From positions 142,239 to 206,238 of the forward strand of contig NZ_JAQMYP010000011.1 of NCBI RefSeq assembly GCF_028369295.1: a stretch of 64,000 nucleotides of DNA, in the 5' to 3' direction. Below the pieces are notes generated by a model. That model had not been told where the DNA came from. It searched no databases and saw only the letters and a list, made by a program, of their open reading frames with translations. A program made the position numbers and the translations under genes. Positions 36,901 to 45,060 of the stretch are shown one piece after another. The DNA is from Streptomyces sp. HD. Its GTDB lineage: Bacteria; Actinomycetota; Actinomycetes; Streptomycetales; Streptomycetaceae. Numbering within the stretch: position 1 is the first letter of the stretch; every line of letters starts with the position of its first letter.

Positions 36901-37143
36901 CAGGTCGACTGCGCGGCGGACGAAGTCGACGACCTTATCGGGGATCTCGTCCAGCTTCGGGAAACACCCCATGCGCTGATACGACTTCAGCGCGAGCAGT
37001 TGGGGCAGCAGATGCTCGTCACAATCGGCACGGGCAGCAGCCCACTCGACCTAGTCACGGCTCGGCGCGAAGAACAGGTGCAGCTCATGCGCGGTGATCA
37101 GCCGCTTGAACCGCGGATACGCGGTCCTCTCGATCGAGGTCAC
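33939..37143 (-). pseudogene. tnpA: Tn3-family transposase TnpA, nonsense codon and frameshift
   Basis: Start GTG at 37143 (TSIERTAYPRFKRLITAHEL). Codon 31 (37051-37053) is TAG where the frame FAPSRD-stop-VEWAAARAD clearly continues. The body then runs through DPFGRYVITTFVKGTNMGPY and HELSLAA. A one-base shift near 35024-35031 moves it to the frame carrying DISQAWGDGSAVAADGTHMD (first catalytic Asp region), TVHADTQGQSFPVFALAHLL (second Asp) and NKVEAFNGFSQWIGFGNGG (Glu), ending at 33939. About 1068 codons, normal for Tn3 TnpA. Restart at the downstream ATG 36972 would still meet the frameshift, so it is probably dead. Confidence 0.9.
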
Positions 37144-37226
37144 AACCCACCCCGCCCCGGACCAAATCCAACGTCACCACCAATGACGCTGAGCCGAACG
37201 GGTGACGGGCGGACCCGCTCAGGAGG

Positions 37227-37273
37227 CCAAGATCATTCCGTGGCGGGTTTCTGGCGTATCTGGGTCATGCCCC
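37227..37273 (-). repeat. Right terminal inverted repeat of the Tn3-family transposon
   Basis: 47 bp; its reverse complement starts GGGGCATGACCCAGATACGC and matches the left end with three mismatches. Followed by the second AGCCGG copy (37274-37279). Confidence 0.92.
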
Positions 37274-38360
37274 AGCCGGGACATCGCACTCGTCAGCAGC
37301 GCGGGCAGCAACATCCCCGTACCGAGGCAGTTGATCACCGCTCCGCCGACCAGCAGCGCCGCGTCGCCCGCCAGGAACATCACCCCGAACCCGACCGCGC
37401 AGACCGCGAGGACGGCGGGCAGCATCGGGTCGGGGGCGCGCTTCAGCCGGGCGAAGGCGACCGCCCCGCCCACGGTGGCCGCACTGGCGATCGCGGTGGC
37501 CAGGCCGATCACACCGGAGTTCTCCACTCCGAGGTCGTCGAGCAGGTACGACATCTCCACCGGGACCGTGTAGAAGACCATCGCCCCGAAGAAGGTGAGG
37601 GCGCAGATGCCGGACAACTGCCGCCAGGGGAAGACGCGGCGAACGGCCGGGCTCGCCGCATCGGCCCTGTCGGCCACGTCGGCGGTGTCAGCCACTTGGT
37701 CGTGTCGGCCACGTCGGCCGGAGGGGCCGCCGGGTTGGGCAGGGCGGAGGCCATCAGCGGGGTGAGGAGCAGACTCACGGCGTAGATCCAGAAGGGCACC
37801 CGCCAGCCCGCCGCGCCCACGGCGCCACCGAGCACGAAGAAGACGGTGGCCGACGCGGAGGCGCACATCGTCTGCAGGGCGAGGTACTTCACCCGCCGTT
37901 GACCGCTGTAGTAGTCGGCGATCAGCGTGGTGCAGCAGGTCATGATCGCGGCCTCGGCGACACCGACCAGGGCCCGGCCGGCGATGGTCGCGCCGAGCGA
38001 GTCCAACCACAGTGGCGCCGTGCCGAACACGGCGTACAGGACGGTCGCGACGATCAGCAGCCGCTTGCGGCCCAGCCGGTCCACGACCACCCCGGCGAAC
38101 GGGGCCAGCAGCGCCAGCGACAGCGCCGGTACGGTCAGCGCGAGAGGGACGAGCGCTTTGGCGCCGGGCGTCGAGGCGAAGTGGTCCTGCATCTTCGGCA
38201 GCACCGGCGCGATCAGTACGGCCCCCAGGATCGGCAGGCAGCTGCCCGCCATCAGCAGCGTCACACGCAGCAGATGGGCGGGGCCCGACACGGCGACGCC
38301 CGACGCGGTGGCATCGTCGAGCGCTGGGGCGGGCGGGGTCGGGGACACGGCACCGGGCAT
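37274..38360 (-). pseudogene. MFS transporter, 5' part, interrupted by the Tn3-family transposon
   Basis: Starts at ATG 38360 (GGAG upstream). Helix 1 is TLLMAGSCLPILGAVLIAPV. The MFS loop motif between helices 2 and 3 is FAGVVVDRLGRKRLLIVATV, and TLIADYYSGQRRVKYLALQT is in the helix 4-5 region. In the central cytoplasmic linker (about 37690) a short internal repeat of CCGACGTGGCCGACA accompanies a frame change. The second half then reads SGICALTFFGAMVFYTVPVE and ends LLPALLTSAMSR at the transposon. The remaining C-terminus lies at 28568-28804. Substrate unknown; possibly partner of the nearby catabolic operon. Confidence 0.88.
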
Positions 38361-39014
38361 GGGGGACTCCAGGGGACGGCGAGCGGGAGCGGGCATGCCT
38401 CTCACAGGCGCCGACGACGCACGGCATGCCGGTGGACGACCCCACGGCGAACACCCGTGGGCGCCCCCACGCCGGCGGCTGGTCCGGACAGCGGCGTGCG
38501 GGTCGGGACGACTATGGGCCGCCTGTCTCCCCGCCGCCATCCTCCGAGCGATCGGAATCCCGGATCCCGGCCATCCATGGCGTGGATGGAGGCGTGGGTG
38601 AGCAACTCACGGGAGGCGGTGACGACGGCCTGGGTCTGGCAACCCACACCCATGGGTCGGGATCCGCGTACAGCCCGCCCAGGCGGTGTCCCGCACGAGG
38701 GCCGCACCCGACCCGTCAGCCGCCTCGGCCACCCGACGTACGGCCTCGTCGTACGGCCCCTCCACCTCGCCCCGCCGCGGCACCCCGACGTCCCGGTCAC
38801 CGACACGGCCCACTCGATGGCCGACCACCCCTGGGCGGGACCGGAAGGCGCAGCCGCCCGGCACTGGGCCATGCCCCTGTGCCCCTGTGCCCCTGTGCCG
38901 CTGGGCGGCCTCCGCCTGACAGCGGCGCGCCGGGCCCGGACAACCCGGGCCCGGCAGCACAGCCGACCTGTACGACCCCCGGAGAACCGGGGGGTCAGCC
39001 TCTCCTCATCGGAG
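38361..39014. other. Non-coding or decayed stretch upstream of the MFS gene
   Basis: 654 bp with no intact gene on either strand. It holds the lyase-like remnant described separately, and a CATGGCGTGGATGG hairpin-prone patch near 38577. The end (38985-39014) is the 3' flank of the lysine/proline repeat gene. Confidence 0.4.
38660..38810 (-). pseudogene. Possible PLP-dependent ammonia-lyase fragment
   Basis: A leftward frame reads VGVPRRGEVEGPYDEAVRRV then AEAADGSGAALVRDTAWAG, resembling the small-domain segment of diaminopropionate ammonia-lyases (EVDGPYDEAVR...DTAWPGY). About 45 codons only, without start, stop or PLP lysine, so a remnant at best. Recognised by eye. Confidence 0.4.
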
Positions 39015-40583
39015 TCACCAATCCTTCTCCTTGTCGTGCTTGGGCTTGCTCGGCAGGCTGGGCTTGGAGGGAAGACTGGGCTTGGACGGGAGCTCCGGCT
39101 TGCTGGGGATGCTGGGCTTGGAGGGGAGCTCTGGCTTGCTGGGGATGCTGGGCTTGGACGGGAGCTCCGGCTTGCTGGGAATAGCCGGCTTCGAGGGAAG
39201 CTCGGGCTTGGTGGGGATCGCCGGCTTGGAGGGAAGCTCCGGCTTGCTTGGGATTGCGGGCTTGCTGGGGATGGCGGGCTTGGAGGGAAGCTCGGGCTTG
39301 GTGGGGATGGCCGGCTTGGAGGGAAGCTCCGGCTTGCTTGGGATTGCGGGCTTGCTGGGGATGGCGGGCTTGGAGGGAAGCTCGGGCTTGGCGGGGATGG
39401 CGGGCTTCGAGGGGAGATCCGGCTTGGTGGGGATGGCCGGCTTCGAGGGAAGTTGCGGCTTGGCCGGGATCGCAGGCTTCGCGGGGAGCGCGGGCTTCGA
39501 CGGCAGTTCCGGCTTCGACGGAAGCGCCGGCTTGGAGGGAAGTTCCGGCTTCGCGGGGATCGCCGGCTTGGAGGGGAGCTCAGGCTTCGAAGGCAGTGCG
39601 GGCTTTGCCGGCAGCGCAGGCTTCGCGGGGAGTTCGGGCTTGGCGGGGATCGCCGGCTTCGCGGGGAGCGCGGGCTTCTCCGGGAGTGCGGGCTTTGCCG
39701 GCAGCGCGGGCTTGGCGGGCAGCGCCGGCTTGGCCGGGAGTTCCGGCTTCGCGGGGAGCGCGGGCTTCTCCGGGAGCGCGGGCTTTGCCGGCAGCGCGGG
39801 CTTGGCGGGCAGCGCCGGCTTGGCCGGGAGTTCCGGCTTCGCGGGCAGCGCGGGCTTCGCCGGGAGCACAGGCTTCTCCGGCAACGCGGGCTTGACCGGG
39901 TAAGCGGGCTTGGCGGGGATCGCGGGCTTTGCCGGGAGTTGCGGCTTGGCGGGGATCGCGGGCTTTGCTGGGAGCTCCGGCTTCGCGGGGAGAGCCGGTT
40001 TGACCGGCTTCGCCGGGTAGTCGGGCTTGGCCGGGAGTACTGGCTTCGCCGGGAGCTCCGGCTTCGCGGGCAGCGCGGGCTTGACCGGATGTGCGGGCTT
40101 CTCCGGAAGCGCAGGCTTCGCGGGGATCGCGGGCTTGACCGGCTTGGCCGGGTAGTCGGGCTTGGCCGGGTGCGCTGGCTTGGCCGGGTAGTCCGGCTTG
40201 ACCGGATGCGCGGGCTTGGCCGGCATCTCAGGCTTCGCCGGGTGCGCGGGCTTGTCAGGGTGGACCGGGTAGGCCGGCTTACCCGGGTGGGCGGGCTTGG
40301 CAGGCTTGGCCGGGTAAGCGGGCTTGCCCGGATGGGCAGGCTTGCCGGGCTTGGCCGGGTGGTCAGGCGTCGCGGGCTTGCCCGGGTGAGCGGGCTTCGC
40401 GGGGTTGCCCGGGTGTCCCGGCTTTTCCGGATGTGCCGGTTGGGCGGGCTTGGCCGGATGCGGGGGCGGGGTGGTGTGGTTCTGCGCGCCGGCGGTGCCC
40501 GCGCTCGTCAGCGCGGCTGCGGCCAGCGCGGCGGCCAGTGCGGCCGGCGTCAGAACAGATCGCCATCTCGGCGATGTTGTCAT
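39015..40583 (-). CDS. Secreted lysine/proline-rich pentapeptide-repeat protein
   Basis: 522 residues from ATG 40583 (AGGAG ten bases upstream; a GTG three codons earlier overlaps that site). Residues 1-~33 are a Sec signal peptide ending in GTAGAQ. Almost everything after is a tandem of roughly ninety units of pattern xPxKP. Units are His-rich near the N-terminus (AHPGKP, DHPAKP), mainly LPAKP/IPAKP in the middle and LPSKP/IPSKP at the end. The tail is KHDKEKDW. The regular proline predicts an extended polyproline-II rod and the lysines give a very high positive charge, suggesting binding to anionic wall polymers, eDNA or membranes. No family assigned. Confidence 0.85.
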   Translation of the reverse strand: MTTSPRWRSVLTPAALAAALAAAALTSAGTAGAQNHTTPPPHPAKPAQPAHPEKPGHPGNPAKPAHPGKPATPDHPAKPGKPAHPGKPAYPAKPAKPAHPGKPAYPVHPDKPAHPAKPEMPAKPAHPVKPDYPAKPAHPAKPDYPAKPVKPAIPAKPALPEKPAHPVKPALPAKPELPAKPVLPAKPDYPAKPVKPALPAKPELPAKPAIPAKPQLPAKPAIPAKPAYPVKPALPEKPVLPAKPALPAKPELPAKPALPAKPALPAKPALPEKPALPAKPELPAKPALPAKPALPAKPALPEKPALPAKPAIPAKPELPAKPALPAKPALPSKPELPSKPAIPAKPELPSKPALPSKPELPSKPALPAKPAIPAKPQLPSKPAIPTKPDLPSKPAIPAKPELPSKPAIPSKPAIPSKPELPSKPAIPTKPELPSKPAIPSKPAIPSKPELPSKPAIPTKPELPSKPAIPSKPELPSKPSIPSKPELPSKPSIPSKPELPSKPSLPSKPSLPSKPKHDKEKDW

Positions 40584-41058
40584 TTTCTCCACTCTCCTCG
40601 ACTTGGTTCAGGGCCTCGTGACGGCTGGTCAGCACCAAGAGCCGGACAGTGGATGAGTACGAAATCGGCTGATATGAATAACCTTTTGACGGCCATATGC
40701 CACCGGATGGGGTATCGCTCGGGGCTGTTGATTGGCCCGGCTGGTGGCAGGGGTGAACGCCCCGGCAGCCGTCAGAAACCGTCGGGGCACCCGCCTGAGT
40801 CACCACTCCTCGGCCGTCGGCCCCCGGACTGTCGGGCCGGTTTCGATACCTGCACGCCAATGAGCAATTAACTGGCTTGGGATCCCACCGGCTCGCCTCC
40901 TCGCCACGCCCCTCCAGAGCCGAGTGGAACTCCCTCGGCCGGCCACCCGTTGACGTAGCGAAGATCCACAGACGTTTCAAACGTTCAGACGTGTCAGTCG
41001 TGTCAGATGTGTCAGCCGTGCCAGACGGTCAACGGATCCTTGAGCCACTTGGAGTGTC
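40584..41058. other. Divergent intergenic region with hairpin and 9-bp repeats
   Basis: 475 bp between the divergent repeat-protein and FAD-oxidase genes. It contains an 8-bp hairpin with arms GCCCCGGC and GTCGGGGC near 40758-40787 and a run of 9-bp direct repeats (40980-41024) described separately. No gene seen. Confidence 0.4.
40980..41024. repeat. Five tandem 9-bp repeats upstream of the FAD oxidase
   Basis: AACGTTCAG, ACGTGTCAG, TCGTGTCAG, ATGTGTCAG, CCGTGCCAG in direct succession (consensus nCGTGTCAG), ending 35 bp before the oxidase start. The spacing and location fit repeated binding sites for a regulator; inferred. Confidence 0.6.
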
Positions 41059-42540
41059 ATGACCAGCCCTCCGTCCCGACGCACCGCGTTACGCGGCCTC
41101 GCCGTCACCGGAGCCGCCGTCATCGGCTTCGACCCGTTCACCCGGACCTGGGCGGCAGCCGCCCCCGCGGCCGACGCGTCCCGGCTCACGGGCGTGCCCG
41201 ACCTCGACGGAACACTCCTCACCGACACCGCGTCTCGCACGGCCGTCGCCGACGACTACGGCCACATCGTGCACCGCACCCCGGCCGCGGTGCTCAGACC
41301 GGGTTCCGTGCGAGACGTCGTCGCCATGGTCCGGTTCTGCAACGCCCACGGGATCGAGGTCGCCCCACGGGGGCAGGGCCACGCCACCCAGGGACAGGGG
41401 CAGATCGACGGCGGCCTGGTCGTCGAGACGACGCCGCTCGCGTCCATCGGCGCGGTGGACACCGGCAGTTCGACCGTCACCGTCGGAGCGGGCGCCAAGT
41501 GGAGCGACGTCGCCAGGGCCACTCTCGCGCACGGCCTGACGCCGCCCGTCTTCACCGACTATCTCGAACTCTCCGTCGGCGGCACGCTGTCCGTCGGCGG
41601 CTTCGGCGGCCAGGCCCACCGGCACGGCGCCCAGGTCGACAATGTCGCGGCGCTCGAAGTCGTCACCGGGGCAGGGGAGTTGCTGCACTGCGACGCCACC
41701 AGACGCCCCGACCTGTTCCACGCGGTGCGCGCCGGACTCGGCCAGTGCGCGATCATCGTCGGCGCCACGCTGCGCCTGGTCGCGGCCCCGGAGACCGTAC
41801 GCCACTACCTCCTGCCGTACGCCGACCTGCGGACGTACGTGGACGACCAGCGGCGCCTCGCCGAGGACGAGCGCTTCGACTACCTGGAGGGCCAGGTCAC
41901 CGCCGACGACTCCGGCGTCTACCGGGGCGGCGTCATCGAGGCCGTCGCCTACGGCCCGCCCGTCGGCGAGGCCCCCGACGACAAGGCTCTCCTGCGCGGG
42001 CTGCGCCACGACCCGCAGGGCGTGCAGATCACCGACCTGCCGTACTACGACTTCCTGGACCGCATCGCGCCCGCCGTGGCGGAGCTGAAGGAGTCGGGCC
42101 TGTGGTACTGGGCGCATCCCTGGCTCAACCTCCTGCTCCCCGGCGCCCGTACGGCCGACATCACCCGCGAGATCCTGGCCTCGCTCACCCCCGACGACGT
42201 CGGCCCCGGCCTCGTCCTCCTCTACCCGGTACGCCGCGAACGGCTCACCGCCCCCTTCCTCCGCGTCCCGGACGACCCCGTCCCCTATCTCTTCGCCATC
42301 CTGCGCGCGACCCCACCCGACGACCGCCCGACGATCGACCGCCTCCTCAAGGCCAACCGCTCGGCGTACGACATCGCCTACGCGTCCGGCGGCCGTCGCT
42401 ACCCGGTCGGCTCGGTCCCCTTCACCGAGCGCGACTGGCATCGCCACTTCGGCCCCGTATGGCCGGCCCTGGCCGCGGCCCGCCGACGCCATGACCCGAA
42501 GGGGGTGCTGGGCGCGGGCCAGGGCATCTTCCACGGGTGA
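41059..42540 (+). CDS. Tat-exported FAD-binding oxidoreductase (cytokinin dehydrogenase/BBE-like)
   Basis: 493 aa. Twin-arginine leader SRRTALRGLAVTGAAVIGF at the N-terminus. PCMH-type FAD domain at ~60-230: EVAPRGQGHATQGQGQIDGG carries the histidine position used for covalent FAD in this family, and DYLELSVGGTLSVGGFGGQA follows. The substrate domain occupies ~240-480, with cytokinin-dehydrogenase-like LRTYVDDQRRL and WAHPWLNLLLPG. It probably oxidises an alcohol, amine or sugar outside the membrane using oxygen. ATG follows a weak ribosome site; repeated 9-mers lie just upstream. Confidence 0.88.
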   Translation: MTSPPSRRTALRGLAVTGAAVIGFDPFTRTWAAAAPAADASRLTGVPDLDGTLLTDTASRTAVADDYGHIVHRTPAAVLRPGSVRDVVAMVRFCNAHGIEVAPRGQGHATQGQGQIDGGLVVETTPLASIGAVDTGSSTVTVGAGAKWSDVARATLAHGLTPPVFTDYLELSVGGTLSVGGFGGQAHRHGAQVDNVAALEVVTGAGELLHCDATRRPDLFHAVRAGLGQCAIIVGATLRLVAAPETVRHYLLPYADLRTYVDDQRRLAEDERFDYLEGQVTADDSGVYRGGVIEAVAYGPPVGEAPDDKALLRGLRHDPQGVQITDLPYYDFLDRIAPAVAELKESGLWYWAHPWLNLLLPGARTADITREILASLTPDDVGPGLVLLYPVRRERLTAPFLRVPDDPVPYLFAILRATPPDDRPTIDRLLKANRSAYDIAYASGGRRYPVGSVPFTERDWHRHFGPVWPALAAARRRHDPKGVLGAGQGIFHG

Positions 42541-42569
42541 CGGCGTCGACGGGCTCTCGACGACCGGCC

Positions 42570-42914
42570 TCACCGGTCCGCTGTCGTGGCGTCCTCCACT
42601 TCGGGCAGATCCCGCGCCGCGATACGGCTCAGGTGGCGTGCGAACACGGTCGGGGCCTCGGGGTTCATGCGGGTCAACGCGACCATGGCGGTGACGACGA
42701 CGTCGCAGATCTCGGACTCGACGTCCTCCCAGGTGTGCGAGTGGCCCTTGCGCGGGTTCTGCCCCATCGCCCCGATCACGGCCTCGGCGACCTCGCCGGC
42801 CTCCTCCTGAATCTTGAGCAGCTGCAGGAGGATGCGCTGGTCGCGAGGGAGCGTGGAATGGTCCTCGAAGCGGGCCGCGAGCCGGGTGATCGTCTGCCAT
42901 GTCGGATCAGTCAT
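42570..42914 (-). CDS. MazG-like nucleotide pyrophosphohydrolase
   Basis: A 114-aa all-alpha NTP-PPase. The metal motif EEAGEVAEAV (ExxE) is near residue 38 and EDVESEICDVVVTAMVAL (ExxD) near 65. It hydrolyses non-canonical or excess nucleoside triphosphates to monophosphates. It is 44 bp downstream of the ABC transporter gene on the same strand. TCGATTCCG-type repeats in the gap resemble the palindrome before the transporter, so the two may share control. Confidence 0.85.
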   Translation of the reverse strand: MTDPTWQTITRLAARFEDHSTLPRDQRILLQLLKIQEEAGEVAEAVIGAMGQNPRKGHSHTWEDVESEICDVVVTAMVALTRMNPEAPTVFARHLSRIAARDLPEVEDATTADR

Positions 42915-42920
42915 GTGCGT

Positions 42921-42948
42921 CTCGATTCTGTTCGATTCCGTGTCGAAG
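42921..42948. promoter_or_regulatory. TCGATTC repeats before the MazG-like gene
   Basis: Contains CTCGATTCTGTTCGATTCCG: two direct TCGATTC copies, the second extended to TCGATTCCG, the half-site of the perfect palindrome before the ABC transporter. Candidate shared operator. Confidence 0.4.
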
Positions 42949-42958
42949 TGCTGGGGCG

Positions 42959-44848
42959 TCACCGATCCTTGGCCAGGGCGACGAGTTCCGCGAACAAGCC
43001 ACCCCCGGCGGCGAGTTCGTCGTACGTGCCCTGTTCGGTGACCCGGCCTTTGTCCATGACCAGGATGCGGTCGGCGAGCCTGGTGTTTTCGAGCTGGTGG
43101 GTGACGACGATCGTCATACGCTCGGCGGCGATCCGTTTGATCTGCAGGAAGATGGCGTGTTCCCCGCGGGCGTCCATCTGCGAGGTCGGCTCGTCCAGGA
43201 TCAGCAGCGGCGTCCGCCGGTAGAGCGCGCGACCGCACGCCAGGCGTTGCCACTGCCCGCCCGACAACTCGGCCCCGCCCCACAGTTCCTTGGCGAGGAG
43301 GGTGTCGAGCTGTCGGGGCAGGGTCTCGATCGCCTCGCGCATCCCGACGGCGTCCACGACGTCCCACACCGGCGCGTCGTCGTGGGTCCGCGGCTGGCCG
43401 AGGGTGATGTTCTCGCGGGCGCGCAGGGGCCAGCGGGCGAAGTTCTGCGGGACGAGTGCCGTGCGTTTCCACACGGCGTCGGGATCGGCCTGGGCCAGGT
43501 CGACGTCGTCCCACAGGACACGTCCCTTGTCGGCGAGCAGGATGCCGGTGATGAGTTTGGTCAGGGTCGACTTGCCGGAGCCGTTCTCGCCGACGACGGC
43601 CAGGATCTCGCCGCGCCGCAGGGTGAGCGACACGCCCGCGACGGCCGGTTCCGCCTTGCCGGGGTACCGGTACACGACCTCGTCGAGACGGATCTCGTCC
43701 ACGCGTTCCGCAATCGTCAACTCCCCTCGCTGTGGCGCGCGTTCGGCGGCCATGTCCAGGAAGGCGCGCATGTCGGCCAGGTAGAGCGAGGTGTGGAACA
43801 TCGCGGCCCCGTGGATGACGAACTGGGAGAGCGCGGCCAGGGTGGTCTGGACGGCGACCACGGCGGTGGCGGCGACGGGCAGGGCGATACGGCCGGTGGC
43901 TGCCAGCCAGGCGAGGGTGGCCCAGGTGCACAGCAGGAAGATCCCGCCCAGGGCACTGGTGGCCAGGACGATGCGGAGCATGCGCGGGGCGGCGGTCAGG
44001 GTGCGCCGGTCGATCCGGTCGGACAGGGCGCGGTACCAGTAGGCGAGGTAGCCGGTCAGGCCGTTGGCGCGGACCTCGTCACCGTATCCGGAATAGGTGG
44101 CCCACCAGCGCATCATGGAGCGGACGTTGCGGTCGCCGAGGTTGAGGTAATGGGTCTCGTAGTCGACGCGCGCGGACAGCACGGCCCCGGCGCCGGCCGG
44201 GAGCACGGCCAGCAGAAGCAGGGGCAGCATCAGCGGGTGCAGCGCCGTGATGACACCGCCGGCGGCGATCATGCGGATCAGGGCGGACATGAACCGCTGG
44301 GCCTCCTGCACCATCGTCCGGGTCCGGATGGTTCCGACCTCGGCGGCCTCCTGCCGGTCGGTGAACCCGTCCTCGCCGTACGCGGACGACTCCACGCGGC
44401 ACACGGCGGTCACGAGCGCGATGTCCGCCTCGGTCATCAGCAGCGGAGTGATCCGCCCGTCGGCGTACGAGGACAGCGCGCCGCTGACACGGCCGACGGC
44501 CGCAGCCGCCGTCACCACGATCAGGGCGGGAAGCGCGGCGTGCAGACGTTCGGAGACGGTGCCGCTGCCGAGGACGTGGGTCATCGCCTGTGCGGTGAAC
44601 GCCAGGACGACAGCGGCGGCGACGCCGGTCAGCACCTGGCAGACCAGGAGCAGCACGGCGCCGGTCCGGTCGACGGCCCACGCCATCCGCGCCGTGTGCC
44701 CGAGCACGGCGGGCAGGCGTCGGCACATGGTGCCGAAACTGGCGTCCGCCAGCGGGTTCTTGCCGAACTTGGCCTCCAGGGTGATGGTGGCCGGAGGTGG
44801 AGGGGGAGGAGTCTCCGCGCTTTCGGTCGAGGCGTCAGTAACAGTCAC
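42959..44848 (-). CDS. ABC transporter, fused permease and ATP-binding protein
   Basis: About 629 aa, a half-transporter of the exporter type. A proline-rich N-terminus (PPPPPPATITLEAKFGKNPL) leads to six membrane helices at ~60-370. The ATPase domain (~395-625) has Walker A VVGENGSGKSTLTKL, Q-loop LVPQNF, signature ELSGGQWQRLACGRAL, Walker B LLILDEPTSQMDA and switch VTHQLEN. GTG 44848 is favoured over ATG 44854 because GGAGG lies eight bases before it, against one before the ATG. It likely exports a peptide or small metabolite as a homodimer. It pairs with MazG; no biosynthetic gene is adjacent. Confidence 0.9.
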   Translation of the reverse strand: MTVTDASTESAETPPPPPPATITLEAKFGKNPLADASFGTMCRRLPAVLGHTARMAWAVDRTGAVLLLVCQVLTGVAAAVVLAFTAQAMTHVLGSGTVSERLHAALPALIVVTAAAAVGRVSGALSSYADGRITPLLMTEADIALVTAVCRVESSAYGEDGFTDRQEAAEVGTIRTRTMVQEAQRFMSALIRMIAAGGVITALHPLMLPLLLLAVLPAGAGAVLSARVDYETHYLNLGDRNVRSMMRWWATYSGYGDEVRANGLTGYLAYWYRALSDRIDRRTLTAAPRMLRIVLATSALGGIFLLCTWATLAWLAATGRIALPVAATAVVAVQTTLAALSQFVIHGAAMFHTSLYLADMRAFLDMAAERAPQRGELTIAERVDEIRLDEVVYRYPGKAEPAVAGVSLTLRRGEILAVVGENGSGKSTLTKLITGILLADKGRVLWDDVDLAQADPDAVWKRTALVPQNFARWPLRARENITLGQPRTHDDAPVWDVVDAVGMREAIETLPRQLDTLLAKELWGGAELSGGQWQRLACGRALYRRTPLLILDEPTSQMDARGEHAIFLQIKRIAAERMTIVVTHQLENTRLADRILVMDKGRVTEQGTYDELAAGGGLFAELVALAKDR

Positions 44849-44914
44849 CTGCATCCCTCCTCGGGGTAGGTGCCGCACCTGGATGGCTCGGCGTGCACGG
44901 CTAACGACGCGACA

Positions 44915-44940
44915 CCGGAATCGAACACGCTCGATTCCGG
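44915..44940. promoter_or_regulatory. Perfect palindrome upstream of the ABC transporter
   Basis: CCGGAATCGA, six bases, TCGATTCCGG: perfect 10-bp arms, 67 bp before the transporter start. The strongest inverted repeat seen near a start in the window; candidate operator of a dimeric repressor. Confidence 0.55.
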
Positions 44941-45060
44941 ACGCGCGCGATCCCAGCCCCGCCAAGGGCACGAACACGTGGACACCGAGTTGAGGCCGCC
45001 GCCCGGGCAGTGCGGGTTGGCCGAAACGCCGACGCCTGAAACGCCTGTGGCGAATGAGGT

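Larger units (their letters stand above)
28805..37273. mobile_element. Tn3-family transposon, 8469 bp, inserted in an MFS gene
   Basis: Ends are 47-bp inverted repeats beginning GGGGCATGACCCAGATA with three mismatches. They are flanked by a 6-bp direct duplication AGCCGG (28799-28804 and 37274-37279). Inside are a Tn3-type transposase gene, two serine recombinases, a res-like palindrome, a tyrosine-recombinase remnant and a three-gene cargo (LysR, IMPase-like, NADP oxidoreductase-like). The GGGG termini, long repeats and Tn3 TnpA are family hallmarks. A 6-bp duplication is slightly longer than the usual 5. The transposase is now broken, so the element is fixed unless helped in trans. Confidence 0.92.

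Noticed and set aside
39015..40583. Regular DNA repeats that could suggest a CRISPR array
   Set aside because: Repeats are 15-bp codon-level units without unique spacers, in frame within one secreted protein.
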